A stretch of 64,000 bases of DNA from contig JAQFWX010000070.1 in NCBI GenBank assembly GCA_027605045.1, positions 62,001 to 126,000 of the forward strand, in the 5' to 3' direction. The translations under genes were made by a program, and so were the position numbers. The notes beneath the pieces are model-generated. The model was not told where the DNA came from, did no database searches, and saw only the letters and a program-made list of their open reading frames with translations. Origin of the DNA: Phallus indusiatus (Eukaryota > Basidiomycota > Agaricomycetes > Phallales > Phallaceae). Of the stretch, positions 33,205-45,366 are shown in pieces (the stretch's first letter is position 1; every line of letters begins with the position of its first letter).

Positions 33205-34332
33205 ATGAGCTCCACATCTGCAGAGGAGCAAACAGACCGAACGGACAGTTACGTCGATATAGGCGAATACGTCACTTCGAGACAGGTTGTTGAAGAATCT
33301 TCGCCTTCGCCAACGAGTGCTGCTGCGCAATACACGCCGACGGCGGGGGACAACGGGAGCAACAGTAACAGCTACATTCAACGTGAGCGGAACAAATTCT
33401 TTGCGCAGTTACGACAGTTGGCAGCGACACCTACACCTGTCGCGACGGTGCGGAACGATCCCAACTGGTCCAGAGTGCTCACTCCGCGACCGAAAAGCCG
33501 ATCCAGCAAATCCACATCGTCAAAATCGTCGTCTTCATCTTCCGCAAAATCCAACAACCACGGCGAATCATTGGATACATCCCATCTTTTACAGCTAGTG
33601 TTCAATGCTGAAGAACGGCAGACTAATGAAGTGAAAATGCTACTTCGTACGACGGGGGATAGGTTAGAGCAGGAACTGCAACGAGCGGATGCAGCAGAAC
33701 GGCGGGCCGCGTTTGCAGAAGAAAGAATCAAAGTTTCGGCGGAACGAATTGGAGATTTTATTGCTATCAAACATGAGGCTGACTTGCGGATTGTCCAGTT
33801 GACAGAGGAGACGAAGAGACTGAGACTCATGATCGAAACGCAGCATCGCGAGTTGGAACGTGCACAAGAAAAGATAGCCGAATTAGAAAGACAGAATATT
33901 CGTGTAGAGTATGATATGAAGGATGCTAAGAAGGCGGCTCGGGATTTTGAGTTGGCGTTGCAGGAACAGCGGGCGGGGGATAGAATACGCCAGGAGAACC
34001 GATTTGTCGATGGGATTGTGGAGGGACGGCAGGCAGGATATGAGATAGCGAAGAAATTGGAAAAAGAGAAGCGGAGAAAGGTTTATAACGCTGCGTTTGA
34101 AGCTGGGCGGAATGCTGGTTTCGATGAAGGCATTAATTATGGGAGAGGAGACGAGCGAGAGAGAGCGCTTGAGGCGTTTGAGCAGTTTTTGAGTCAAGAA
34201 AACTTTGAGTAAGTTTTTTGAGATTTGGTGTGAAATTTCATCTTTCTGACTGTGTTGTCTAGTCGACAGTCCCTTCGTTCGGGATACAGTTCATATTTCG
34301 ACAGAGATTATACCGTGATAGACGATCGGTAG
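33205..34332 (+). CDS. Coiled-coil protein of unknown function
   Basis: I do not recognise a named family. The start MSSTSAEEQTDRTDSYVDIG at 33205 is preferred over an in-frame ATG at 33019, because the 62 codons between look like leader sequence. An S/T/P-rich disordered N-terminus (SSKSTSSKSSSSSSAKSNN) is followed by about 170 residues of strong coiled coil (AEERQTNEVKMLLRTTGDRL to QEKIAELERQNIRVEYDMKD). A Gly-containing repeat comes last (GRQAGYEIAKKLEKEKRRKV, AGRNAGFDEGINYGRGDE). A single 54-nt intron (34209-34262) follows NF; splicing it adds a terminal exon ending YFDRDYTVIDDR at 34332. A scaffold or tether role is possible but unsupported. Confidence 0.75.
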
Positions 34333-34674
34333 TAACTCCTGGCATTTATAACTCTGCTGGTCAGTTTCATCATCAATAGGGCAGGAAATCCTAGTAGGAC
34401 GCAAAGGTTAGAGGCTGAGAGAGAGACGATGACCCGAGAGGTTGGAACTCCGAATCTTTAAACCATTTACTATTCAATGTATAACAGACAATGTAAAACT
34501 TGAAAGTCATTCACCTCCAAACTTTCAGTAGGTAGTACAAGTGGAGTTGAATTTATTTTTACTCTCCGGTCTTCGTCTGGAGTTTGTGACGTACATGATA
34601 TGTAATGTAGTATAATTATAAACAGGTTAAAATGAATATTAAGTTGAGACGGACAATGAAGCTAACGGTAGACG
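34333..34674. other. Convergent intergenic region
   Basis: Shared 3' flank of the coiled-coil gene and the RING gene. No gene is seen. Confidence 0.55.
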
Positions 34675-36739
34675 TTATCGCCTGCGAAGAGTAGTACGTT
34701 CAGCACGAGTTCTGACTCGTCGACGGGTGTTTCGTGGTCGAATAGGTTCACTATCCTCATCCTCGTCCTCATCCTCGTCTTCATCTTCATCCCCGTCTCC
34801 GTCTTCATCCGACATTATCCTCCTACCGCGACGAGCTTTGCGATTACGAGACGACGTTGGAACACTCTCTTCATCTTCGTCCTCTTCATCATCCTCATCA
34901 TCATCGCCATCATCATCTTCCTCCAAATCAATGATATTACTACTATCATCCCCGTCCGAAACTACGATTCTCCGACGAATATAGGGGTGATGATTATAGC
35001 AACTCGCTCCGCCAAATTGAGCGGGCGAAATTGGCTCCGAGTCTTCCTCATGGATAACACCATCATCATCAGAAACTGCTCTTCTTCCTCGCACTCGTCC
35101 ACCAATAGGTTGTCGCGAAAACTGTGAACCAGCCTCCCAATTCTCACCCTCGCTCTCATGTTCGTTTTCATCTTCACTCAAAAATATAGATCCGTGAATC
35201 GAGCCCGATCGGTCTTTTAGCAAATCGCGGGATATAAAATCGTCAGATGATCCAGAATAGTTATCGTCGTTTTCATCATCATCACCATCGTCTTCCTCCG
35301 ATTCTTCTCTTATCACTGGCGAACGCGTTCTATTTCTCGATCTCGCTTGTATCTGCGCTATTGCACTTAAAAAAGCATCGTGATTGGCATCACCATCACC
35401 ATCGTCCTCTTCTGATAACATGTGTGCTTCAGAATGATCCCAGACATTGAGATGAGCATTATAACCATCTTGATCTTCATCATCGCCATGAATATTATCG
35501 TCATCGTCATCGTCAATGAAACTAGACTCATACGAGCCGTCAGGTTGAATGTTTTCAATAGCGCCAAGAGGAAAGCCGTTCCAGGTTTCAAGAGGACCAT
35601 AGTCTTTGTCCGATTCGCTGTGGTAATCCGAGTCATCCTCGTATACGGTACCGCATCGCTCGTTTGAACATGTCTGACCCCAAATCTCGTGCATACATAC
35701 ACCACAACGTCTCACTTGGTCTTCGGGATCGTAAAACGGAGGTGGTGGGGGAGGATTAGCAGGAGGATACGGAGCGACTACGCCTATTCGCCTGAAAATG
35801 TTGTTGTTGTCGTTGTGATTGTTATTGTTGCCGTTATTGTTGCCGTTTTCTGATCCATTGAGCGTGTCGTTTGCTGCTGGTTTTACTATAGCAGGGAATA
35901 TATTTCTCCACGGGTCATTCGACTGTTCTGCATTTTTAGGCGCGTTTTCTGGATCAACGATATCGACTAGATCACGGAGGGCGTACACTGGAACAGGACG
36001 GGTGTTGACGACGACGCGACAATAAGGGCAGTTCTTTTTTAGATGCATTACGTTTCGAATTGAAATGTTGTTTGGATTTGCGTTTGCATCGTTCGCGTCT
36101 GCGTTCTCGTTTTGTTGATGGTGAGGATGCTGGTGGTGGTGATGGTGATGGTGATGGTGAGGTGGAAGCGGAGCGTCTTCGTCTTCCGAGACGAGGCTGA
36201 GCTGGCTCCCGTTGTCAGGTAGATTAAGAAACCACGCCTTGAGGCATTCATAGCACGCCACATGGCCGCACGGCACGAGTCTAGTTTTCATAGTCAAATT
36301 TAAAATACAATAACGAGATGAGAGAGTTATCACAGTTGTGGAAGACGTAATGTTTCCAGACAGATATTACATCTTAGTCCTTGCTTCGCTTTCTCAATAG
36401 TTTTGGTTTGAGTTTCGACGGTCTGACAGGATAATTAGGGCTGGAGAACAACAAAAAGTAGATGACGATGCTTACCTGTTTCATACGCGCTAGCTCATCT
36501 CGCAGTTTTTCTAGCTCAACTTCACTAGCGGTAGTCTCTTTCATAGCCGATGCCACCGTGGTTGCGGTTGTGGATGCGGTCGTAGAAGTGGAAGTGGAGG
36601 CAAAAGAATTTGAAGTGTCAGACTTTATAGGAACGTGGACAACCGGTTTCTTCTTTTTTTTGGTCCATAATAGACTATCGGGGTGTTCCGAGTCCTCAGC
36701 CGACGCAGATTTTCTTCGTTTTCTCGAACTTCTCGTCAT
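34675..36739 (-). CDS. Acidic RING-finger protein (putative E3 ubiquitin ligase)
   Basis: The protein opens MTRSSRKRRKSASAEDSEHP with a basic nuclear-type signal. A short coiled segment (VELEKLRDELARMKQ, then TVETQTKTIEKAKQG) precedes a C3HC4-type RING. The ring reads CNICLETLRLPQLLVPCGHV, then ACYEC..KKNCPYC, assembled across two short introns. A His run of about ten residues (around 36118-36164) sits inside the ring between its halves. A second Cys cluster (RRCGVCMHEIWGQTCSNERC) resembles another zinc site. The C-terminal half is extremely acidic, with Asp/Glu runs (34749-34805, 34868-34922), and ends in an Arg-rich tail (TRRRVRTRAERTTLRRR). E3 activity is inferred from the RING. Confidence 0.85.
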
Positions 36740-37110
36740 CGTACTCGGTGTTTCGTGTTGATCTGTTCCTTTTTTTGTAAAGAGTACTGCCAGTGGGAAG
36801 GGTATATTACGGGCGCCTTTTTCCTTGTATTAGGAGATGCGTACGTGTGAGATGACTAAGCTGTTCACTTTTTGTTTCCTCAGAATGGACCAAGACTGGA
36901 CGTGGCGATGAATTCAAAAATTCTTGAAACGGAGCAGGAATGTGTCAGAGGACTACTGTTGTCTTGATTGACACAAATTATCTTCGCGTGGATGATCTAA
37001 GTTCGATTGCTGGCAACTCTTGAACTTGTATTTTCACTGTCGCCGCGCTATTTATAGAAGTAACGGGTTCACACAACAATTCGACTCGAAGGGTGTAATC
37101 TTTCTCAGCG
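36740..37110. promoter_or_regulatory. Divergent intergenic region
   Basis: 371 bp between the divergent RING-finger (minus) and HD-domain (plus) genes; presumed to hold both promoters. No specific sites are claimed. Confidence 0.45.
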
Positions 37111-38101
37111 ATGACATCGACAAGTGTTGAAGAACGTGTCAACGGACTTTTGCAGCTGCTTCGGGAGCAAGGCGACGGCGATTAGTATGATTCACGATCA
37201 GTCAGTTATTTCGTATTTTATTAACTCAAGTGTGTTACAGTTTGGGTGAAGGTACGCCGTCGGATCAATAGGATCTCTGCACTCATCTCATCTTTTTGTT
37301 TTAGCGATAAGCCAACTCGTATGCTGTACTGGCTATCAGTCGCTTCTATCATGGCCTCATCACCAATTGTGTTTTAGGAACATAGTCTTCAAGCTGCCAG
37401 TTTAGCTACAAGCTCAAATGCAGACGATGACACTATTGTCGCTGCGCTCCTACATGATATCGGACAGTTTGTTCCCGATACGAGCGCGGAGGCACTGTAT
37501 GTGATCTATCAAATACCCGGTGTTGTATTTTGTCCGCTAAACATTTGCTCAAAGTATGTATGCTGGTGAGAATGTTGGAAGACGAGGGCACGAAGTTATA
37601 GGGGCTGAATATCTGCGATCACTTGGCTTTAAAGAGCAAGTACCCATTTATGCACTCTGAAGGAAGGATACAAAAGTTCCTAATTTTCATCACAGAAAAG
37701 TCTGCCAGCTAGTGGGAGCCCATGTGGTTGCTAAACGGTCAGTGAACCAGACGATAACACGGTCGAACCTGTGATGATTAAATTGAATCTGGGGAACAAG
37801 TTATTTGTGCGCAGTATCCCCAGGTTATCATGCGGGCCTTTCGCCTGCGTCTCAGATGTCTCTTGTGCGTCAGGGTGGTCCGTTTACCTCTGAAGAGGTC
37901 AAACAATTTGAAACAGATCCGTTGTGGAAGGAGAAAGTTCAGGTACGTCTATGGTTACTGAAACCATCTCATCTTGGTGCCCGGTATACTTAGAAACTTG
38001 CATAGTTGCGCAAATGGGATGACGAAGCCAAGGTTGTTGGGTTGACTACTGCAGGGCTGGAGAATTATCGAGAGCTGATATTGAATAGCATTGTGGCATA
38101 A
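37111..38101 (+). CDS. HD-domain protein, PhnZ-like
   Basis: HD-superfamily metalloprotein resembling PhnZ, the mixed-valent di-iron oxygenase of phosphonate catabolism. It starts MTSTSVEERVNGLLQLLREQ. The spliced motif DYLGEAISQLEHSLQAA carries the Y-x-x-E pair (PhnZ Tyr24/Glu27, as recalled) and the first His. Then come ALLHDIGQF (HD), GRRGHEVIGAEYLRSLGF, QLVGAHVVAKRYLC and YHAGLSPASQMSL. The end ENYRELILNSIVA stops at 38099-38101. Exon 2 is 11 nt (37241-37251) and exon 3 is 14 nt (37305-37318). The intron 37636-37695 has GC-AG borders. PhnZ-type activity is inferred; a plain phosphohydrolase or an inositol oxygenase-like activity is possible. Confidence 0.88.
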
Positions 38102-38642
38102 TATAACCACTGACAACGATCCGGAGGTCTTTTACTCTTTCCCTTTCGCCTGTTTTGCCTCAACTGAGATCTTTAGAAACAAAAAATTGAAAGCAAATGA
38201 TCCTCATTCTCTATCAAAAAAGGTGCGTTTCAAGTGTTGACGGCATCATATAAAACCATGAGCTTGGAACGAGCGAAAGTAGCGCACTGTAGCATGGAGT
38301 CCGAGTCAGGTCAAGTTTCAGGACCGTACTGAATAATTAATATACGCAAGGTCCTTGTGGATGCTATATTAATAGTCTGAGCTCATATTGCAACATTGCA
38401 CTGCCAGTCACCACCGTGAATGATCTCAGTTCCCTGGGTGACATGCATGAGATTTGGCTGCAGCCACGGTCAGAACCCCTTGAAGCACGACATCGTAATC
38501 ATCAAGCGCCCAAGTTCAACCTGAACAGCTATATCAGCCATTTGGGTAAACTTTGAGTCGTCTTCTATTGTTTAAAAACCCCCAAATTGTTTTCCTCTCC
38601 TCCAAACATTTAACTCGTTTTTTTTTGTATTATTTTCCACCC
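38102..38642. other. Intergenic region
   Basis: No gene is seen. It contains the presumed promoter of the following gene. A short in-frame ATG at 38553 exists but is less likely than 38643. Confidence 0.5.
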
Positions 38643-39824
38643 ATGTCCGACTCTAAAGCTCCCTCTGGTATACCCGGCGTCGGTGCGCGTCGTAAACCTA
38701 GGAATTTGCCTACTCTTCCGATTTCCGCGTTCACACCTCCGAATTCGAGCACATCTGAAAGTTTCCCGATAGCCCATAGTCCGGCTTTTACTCATCCTAC
38801 TGCTGTCATCGATGCCAATCTGAGCTCCCAGACCGATCTTGATCAATGGCGGGCCAGCATCGGGAGAATATCTCCTCGAAATGTTCATGGCGTCGCAATA
38901 TCACTGCCAGCAGGTGCTTCTTCAGATACGCTGGATGCGTGAGTTATGGCGATTTTTATTACTTGCACGAAACTACATTTACTTTCTATAGTATCAAACA
39001 AAAATACCCGTTAATGAAAATCTTATCTGTGCTATTGCCGGTCGATCTAGAACAAGGACCTCTTGCCGAGGTTCCAAAATTTGGAGAAACACACGTTACG
39101 TTGTCGATCGCGTTTACTCGAAGCTCTGAGAGCTTGATCTCCGGTGTAAGATGGGCTCTCGAGAATGCCTGTGTTGTAGATATCAACATTCAGTCTTCTA
39201 TTGAGGGACCAGAGGGGCTTGAAGAATTACTAACTGCGGTATACAAATCCGGAGATAGTGTATTCGTCCCTCCACCAGGCGGTGCCATTATTCTATGTAT
39301 GTATGTTTATACTTTCTATTATTATAAGCTGTATATCTGACAGACACGTTTGAACAGCCAACTTCCTTCCTCCCCCTCATGACCTTAATATCTCGCTCGT
39401 CAAATTATTGACTCACTCCACTTATCTGACATACCAAAATAATGTTGCAACTTTATCTTTGTTCCCTTCCGTATACATCAAATATCTTCCTCCTCAATGG
39501 AACGCGACTTCTGAAACATCTGAGGACGGTAAAAACCAGTCGGAGTGCAAGAAGAAGGTCAAGATGTTTTGTGAGTGGTTTCCGTTACTCAACTATCCAA
39601 TACCTAGCTCAATTCCTCAATTCTCTACAGTGGGACCTGTCGTTGAAGCATTTGGATTTGGACGGATCATGTTTGGCTCTTCCAAGCCGAACCCGACAGG
39701 CGTGTATGATACCCCCACCGACTGGTACGAATGTGCTCGAGAATCGTTGACCGAACTCGGAGTCGACCAAGAAAGCTTGGATGCTGTATTTGAAACCTCT
39801 GCAAAATCTTTGTATAATGCCTGA
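38643..39824 (+). CDS. TIM-barrel metal-dependent hydrolase-like protein
   Basis: Conserved fungal protein of the amidohydrolase/TIM-barrel type. The N-terminus (MSDSKAPSGIPGVGARRKPR) is Pro/Ser-rich. The barrel portion includes KYPLMKILSVLLPVDLEQG, RWALENACVVDINIQSSIEG and NFLPPPHDLNISLVKLLTHS. It ends LGPVVEAFGFGRIMFGSSKP and WYECARESLTELGVDQESLD, with the stop at 39822-39824. Four exons join in phase across three introns. The usual amidohydrolase HxH at the first strand is not evident, so catalytic competence is doubtful from sequence alone. The assignment rests mainly on the C-terminal third. Confidence 0.7.
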
Positions 39825-40171
39825 AAAAAAAATCAGCATTTCTAATAGTGTATTGATAACTATTTTTACATACACTCGCTCTGGGAAGTTTTGTATAAAT
39901 AACTATTGTGTTTTGTATTCAATTGTTGCACACATGCCCGTCAACACATGGTAATCCAAATTGATTGCACAAGACATATGATACTGCAATATTCGTCATG
40001 ATATTCGTCCTCCAGCGGTGCTATCTCTAAGTTGGCAATGCCCTGGGCCCTTCTGCCGTGGCATGATTTGTGTGACAGCTGAATGTCACATAGTTCCTCA
40101 TTAAATCTGGCATCACACATCCTTGTTTCCATCGAATTTTTTTGTACATGTGAGCTCTTTGTAAACATCTA
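39825..40171. other. Intergenic region
   Basis: 3' flank of the hydrolase-like gene and upstream region of UPF2. No gene is seen. Confidence 0.55.
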
Positions 40172-43100
40172 ATGGAAACCAACAATGTCGTGAACAATAC
40201 CACCGCATCAATAACGTCTAAAGAAGATGAAGAATCCGCTCGGAAAGTGAAACGCATGAAGCTCAAAGCTCTGAATACACAAGTTCAAGGTACGCACCCC
40301 TCCGCCCGTGGAAACGGTGGCTTTTTTTGTGGTTTTGTTGGACGTCATGCAGATGTTTTTTTCTTTTTATAGAAGTACCTAAGAATCTTGATTCGTCTTT
40401 GAAGAGACATACTACGCTCATTAAACGAATGCGCCTGTCAATCGGAAGCGAAAACAGAGACTCGATTCTCAAGGATATCGAATCCCTCTCGCTGGAGAAA
40501 TACATTGACGAGATAGCTAGCGCCATTATCGAAGGCGTGGGCCGCTGCAAAACAGAGAAGGACGTATGGAGTGCCACTGAGGTTACTTTTGATTCACCTA
40601 TATCCTTTTTTACGTTATCAAAACTTAGTAACCGTTTCGTTTTTTGTAGATTATCTCCGCTCTGCATAGAAGGTTCCCTAAGACTTTTACGCCGGCTCTT
40701 ATTGCTCTTTTTGTGGGCATATTAGCAACTTCTCCGCGCTCTGCGCTGAACGCACTAGCTCCTGAACAACGCGAGAAAGAAGAGTCCGCGCGCATCACCC
40801 GCCAACGTCCTGTTCTCCGTGTTTGTGCCGAACTTGCAATGGTTGGCATTATCAAAGATGCGCCGAACCGTAGCGGGGGAGAGTGGATAATGAAAACCTT
40901 GAAAGAGCTGGTATGTCTGACAATTGATCCAGTTTGATGGGTTCTGTGTTGACGCAATGCCACCGTGTCTTTTTTTGCAATTTTAGTTATCAAACGACTC
41001 TAACTTGTTTTCATTGCCTCTCTTGACAACGTTCTTAAAATATTTCTCGAGACCGTTTTTAGGCATTACTCCGCCCACCGGTTCCAACAAGCAAATATCT
41101 TCTTCGGCTGAACCTGGCACGCTATCCTCTGCGGAGCAGGAAAAATCTACCCAATTGCCATCACAGCCACCGGTTTTCAATGAGGCAGAGGAACTTGTCG
41201 AAAAGGATATCCGAGACAGATTCAAGCGAATGTGTGAAGGGTACTTTGAAAGCGTTTCTAAGAAACTTGTTACGGAACATAATGTTGGCGCATCTTCATA
41301 AAATCTATCCCCCTTGAAAATCAACGCTCACCTTTTCATTTTTCTGTCAGCGCCTTCAAGAGCAAGATCGACGTAACCACGAGGCATATATCCGCTCAGG
41401 CGAAATCTTTGAAGACCGACAGCAAGCATACGAGAAGATGACCAAAAATTATGAAAAGCTTTTAACTGGATGTCAAACGTTAGTCATTCGAGCATTTCGT
41501 CCTTCCCAGATGTCTACACAGTTTGCAGTCTATCGGAATCGCTTTATCTTCAAATGCCTACTCTTCCTGTTGCCTCCCACAAGAACGAGTCCGTCTTGAT
41601 GCTTTCGACTGGTACAGGCCTAAATCAAGAGGAAGAAACTGTTTTCCCTACTACTAGTAAATGGCCAGATGAAGAGGAGCGCAAGTTTTTCGAGGATATT
41701 CCAGATTTGCGCGATTGTGTACCTAAAGGTGTTCTCACTTCTGATACGAGTGATAAGGCTGGTGTGCCTGTGACAGTCGCTGCGGAATCTGGCAAACCCG
41801 AACAACTTTCCAAAGACGCTGAGGATGCGGAGATTCGACAGTTAAGGAGAGAGCTAGAAAGCTTATCGTCAGTTAATAAAGCTGAGACAGCGTCCAATGG
41901 ATCTGTTGACGGATTCGAGGACGAGTAAGTGTCGGGTTTCGTTTTGAACAAGTCTCTTCATCTAAAGATCTTGCTCTATTTGCTGCAGCATGCCGACTCC
42001 TACCGCTTCGCGTGGTGGATCACCATCACCGCCTGGTACGCCTACGCTGGCGGCCGCTCCCGGGCCCTCACAGCTTCTCACCGCACTCCTCACGCGTCTT
42101 CCGGATGCTACCAATCGCAGTTTGATCGATCAAGCAGCTATAGATTTCGCATTCTTAAACTCAAAGGCAGCAAGAAAACGCCTCGTCAAAGTAAATCCGA
42201 AGTCTCTTTTTTTCTTGAAGAAATGGAGGCGCTAAATAGCAACGTTGCTTTTCATTAGTTTTTGGGACAGACACCGAAAAATCGTATCGATTTGCTCCCG
42301 TATTATGGTCGTCTGGTGGCTATTCTTTCCAAGTACATGCCTGATATTGGTACTGAGTTGGTGGCTATTGTGAGTATACACAAGGTCCTACTTTCTGAAC
42401 ATCACTGATTAGAATCCAGCTTGACGAGGAGTTCCGTTACTTGCAAAGGAAGAAGAATGTCATTGCCGAGCTTGCGGAAACAAGACTTAGGGTATTATCT
42501 CTCGTTTTCAACGTATTCTGCTCATCTGAACGGCCTTTCTCTGTCTAGAATATTACTTTTATATCTGTCCTTACGAAATTCCGCATTGTTCCGTCTCACC
42601 TTATTTTGCATATGTTCAAAGTATGCCTGGACAACTTCACTGGTGTCAATATAGACAATCTTGCTATGTTACTGGAAGGGTGTGGTCGTTTCCTACTTCG
42701 AAGTGAGGATACCGGTCCCCGATTTAAGGCCATGGTAAGGAGCGTTATTTCGGTTCGGATTTTGACTAAGTTTTGTATTGTAGGTTGATTTGATGCGTCG
42801 CAAACAAAGCATGCAACATCTAGATCAGAGGCAGCAGTTGATGCTTGAGAATGCGTACTATCAGGTGGAGTCTAATTTTGGCTATTCCCTGGTCGTTTGC
42901 TGATGGTTTGTTTAGTCCAACCCTCCTGAGCGCTCGCCTCGTCAAGTCAAAGAATACTCAACTATGGTCCTGTTTATCCGTCATTTGATCTATGATATCC
43001 TTTCTAAGAAGACTATCGACAAAGTATTGAGGCTGTTGCGGAAATTGGACTGGGAAGACGGAGAGGTATGTTTGTCAAGCTTCACCTAAACCAAGTATTT

Positions 43101-44719
43101 ACGATATTCGAGGTCTCCAAAACCCTATATAATGTTTTCACCAAGCCATGGAAAATCAAATACAGCAACATCAGTTTGTTAGCTATGCTAACTTACGATT
43201 TGCAAAGATACCATCCCGCGTTTTCTATCGCTACAGTTGATCGAGTTCTTGAAGACATCAGACTTGGGCTTGAACAGAATGTTTACAAGGCTAATCAGCG
43301 CAGACTATCGTCGATCAAATATCTAGGAGAGTTGTATATCTATCGTTTAATTGGTTCCGGGATAATTTTCGATACCCTTTGGTCTTTGGTGACTTTTGGT
43401 CATCGTAAGTAGTACTGCTGTATTACTCCACGCCTCCGAATTTCTGATATAGGTTTTTGTAGCGGAAGGTCGTCCATTACCAGGGCACCATTGTCCTATT
43501 GATGCTCCAGATGATTATTTCCGAGTTCGCTTAATTTGCACTTTGCTGGATACCGTTGGGATGTGTTTCGACCGGGGCAGTCAGAAAAAGAAACTTGATA
43601 ATTTTTTGACTTTCTTCCAAGTACGTTCCACCTCTTTTTTCCCCCAAAAGTGTTATGGGCTAAATTTTCTGCGTAGATGTATACGCTATGTAAAGAACCT
43701 CTACCCATGGATACTGAGTTCATGCTATCGGATTCCCTTGAGGTTAGACCTCTCCTAATCATTGATAATCAATCGCTGATAATCGTAACTCCTTCTAATC
43801 AAGGCTGTGCGCCCACAACTCCTGAGATACAAAACATATGAAGAAGCGGCTTCTGCCGTGGATGAAATGTTCAATTCAGTATTTGCTCATGGTGCCTCAG
43901 GTAACCTTGTGACCCCTATTTCCAATTAATTTCAAGTCTAATGCGTTTCCTAGGAGATGATGGTGACGAGAGCGATAATGAAAGTGGCGATGAAGAAGTC
44001 GATCGCCCTGAAGAAGAGGAGGAAGAAGATGGGAGCTCAGTTCAGGAAGAATCTGTAAGTCATCAAATTTCTATGAATTGTCTGACGTGCTTGATTCTGA
44101 TTAATGAGCTAGGACGAAGATCGACCCCCTTCACCAGAAGAAGTAGTAGTGTTTTCCGCACAACATGAAAACCTTGGACCTTCTGAGTCAGAGGAGGCTG
44201 ATTTTGCGAAGGAGCTCGCGAAGATGGTGTCTGACTCTGGCGACACTAGGAAAGTGGACAAACGCACTGCGCTTGCACTGTGGGATACGTCTACAACACT
44301 TCCTGGAGGACTGAAGAAGAAACGCGTGGACGACGCCGATAATGCCGAGTCGGAAAAGGAAGGCATTATGAAATTTACTTTTATGGCCAAGAAGGGAAAT
44401 AAAGTTCAGGTATGCAGATTTAGCCTCGATTTACAGATTTTTGCTAAGTTCCTCCTTTCCTCCTTTTCCATCACAGACTAAGTTTCTTCCTGTGCCGACT
44501 ACAACACCACTTGCGGTTCATACCCGGGAGGCGCAGCGCCTAGATCTAGCCGAGCAACAGCATTTGAAACAGTTCGTGCTCGATTACGAACAGCGAGAAG
44601 AGATCGAGGAATTCAAATGTATGTCATCGAGCTGTTCTGACGCGTAAGATTTGGCTGTTGATTAGTTATCCATAGCTCTGGAGCGCACAAAGGGTATACG
44701 AGTGCGGTATGCCACTTGA
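40172..44719 (+). CDS. UPF2: Nonsense-mediated mRNA decay factor Upf2/Nmd2
   Basis: Core NMD factor that bridges Upf1 and Upf3. Three MIF4G-type helical regions are recognisable. The first runs from NLDSSLKRHTTLIKRMRLSI. The second begins ELVAILDEEFRYLQRKKNVI with FISVLTKFRIVPSHLILHMF. The third contains LYNVFTKPWKIKYSNISLLA and GELYIYRLIGSGIIFDTLWS. A long acidic stretch follows (EEEEEEDGSSVQEE, around 44000). The C-terminal Upf1-binding region includes IMKFTFMAKKGNKVQ and LAEQQHLKQFVLDYEQREE, ending FKSLERTKGIRVRYAT through a short final exon that stops at 44717-44719. About 18 short introns are spread through the gene. The start METNNVVNNTTASITSKEDE is the first ATG. Confidence 0.93.
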
Positions 44720-45366
44720 AATACGATTGGGAAACAATGATGAACAATAATGGTTGTGCCAAAAGAAAATTCTTTGGCACATTGACTCGATATTTTGTGG
44801 GCACCGGATTTTGCCTGTCTTTCTTCTTGCCTTCCTTTGGGCTTTTTTCTCCCCATTGGTGAGGGATATCGGACTAAACAAGTAGCGCCGCTCTGCTCTG
44901 TGTCGGACTAGCTGTTTCTCTCAGCAGCTCTCTTCTAATATCCGGGCCACTATTGATTGTTGTGGTGAATGATTGGGTCGGGTGTTAATATCCAGGCGAA
45001 ATCACCTCGTGGCCTGGATCGGAGGATTACCTCCAATTGGGAACCCTCAAGAGAGTTATGCTGTCACAGCTTTTTGAAATAGACAGATTGACGTGCGAAG
45101 TGATATACTTTTTTTTCTCTATAAAAAACCAAATTTCGGAAAAGAAATCGACCTTGAGAAAAAATTGTTCGAGATCCAATTCGGAATCTCTTGTTTTGCT
45201 CTTGTTCTGGAATTTGATGTCGTCATACGCCCAGAGCGCGCCACTAGGATTGGCGCCCCCCACTGACGAGGTACAAGACTTGTGACGCAGTCACAACCTT
45301 GCTTTTTGTTTTGTGATTAACAATTCTGCGCACTTTGTTTCTCTTTAATTACTTCCTCCCTCTTTC
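44720..45366. other. Intergenic region
   Basis: 3' flank of UPF2 and upstream region of the PP2C gene. Open frames on the minus strand (44613-44881, 45027-45263) show no conserved features and are not called. Confidence 0.5.

Noticed and set aside
34749..34922. Plus-strand poly-Ser frame opposite the RING gene
   Set aside because: It is the antisense shadow of the Asp/Glu repeats of the minus-strand gene.
44613..45263. Minus-strand open frames between UPF2 and the PP2C gene
   Set aside because: They partly overlap the end of UPF2 and lack conserved residues; judged chance frames.
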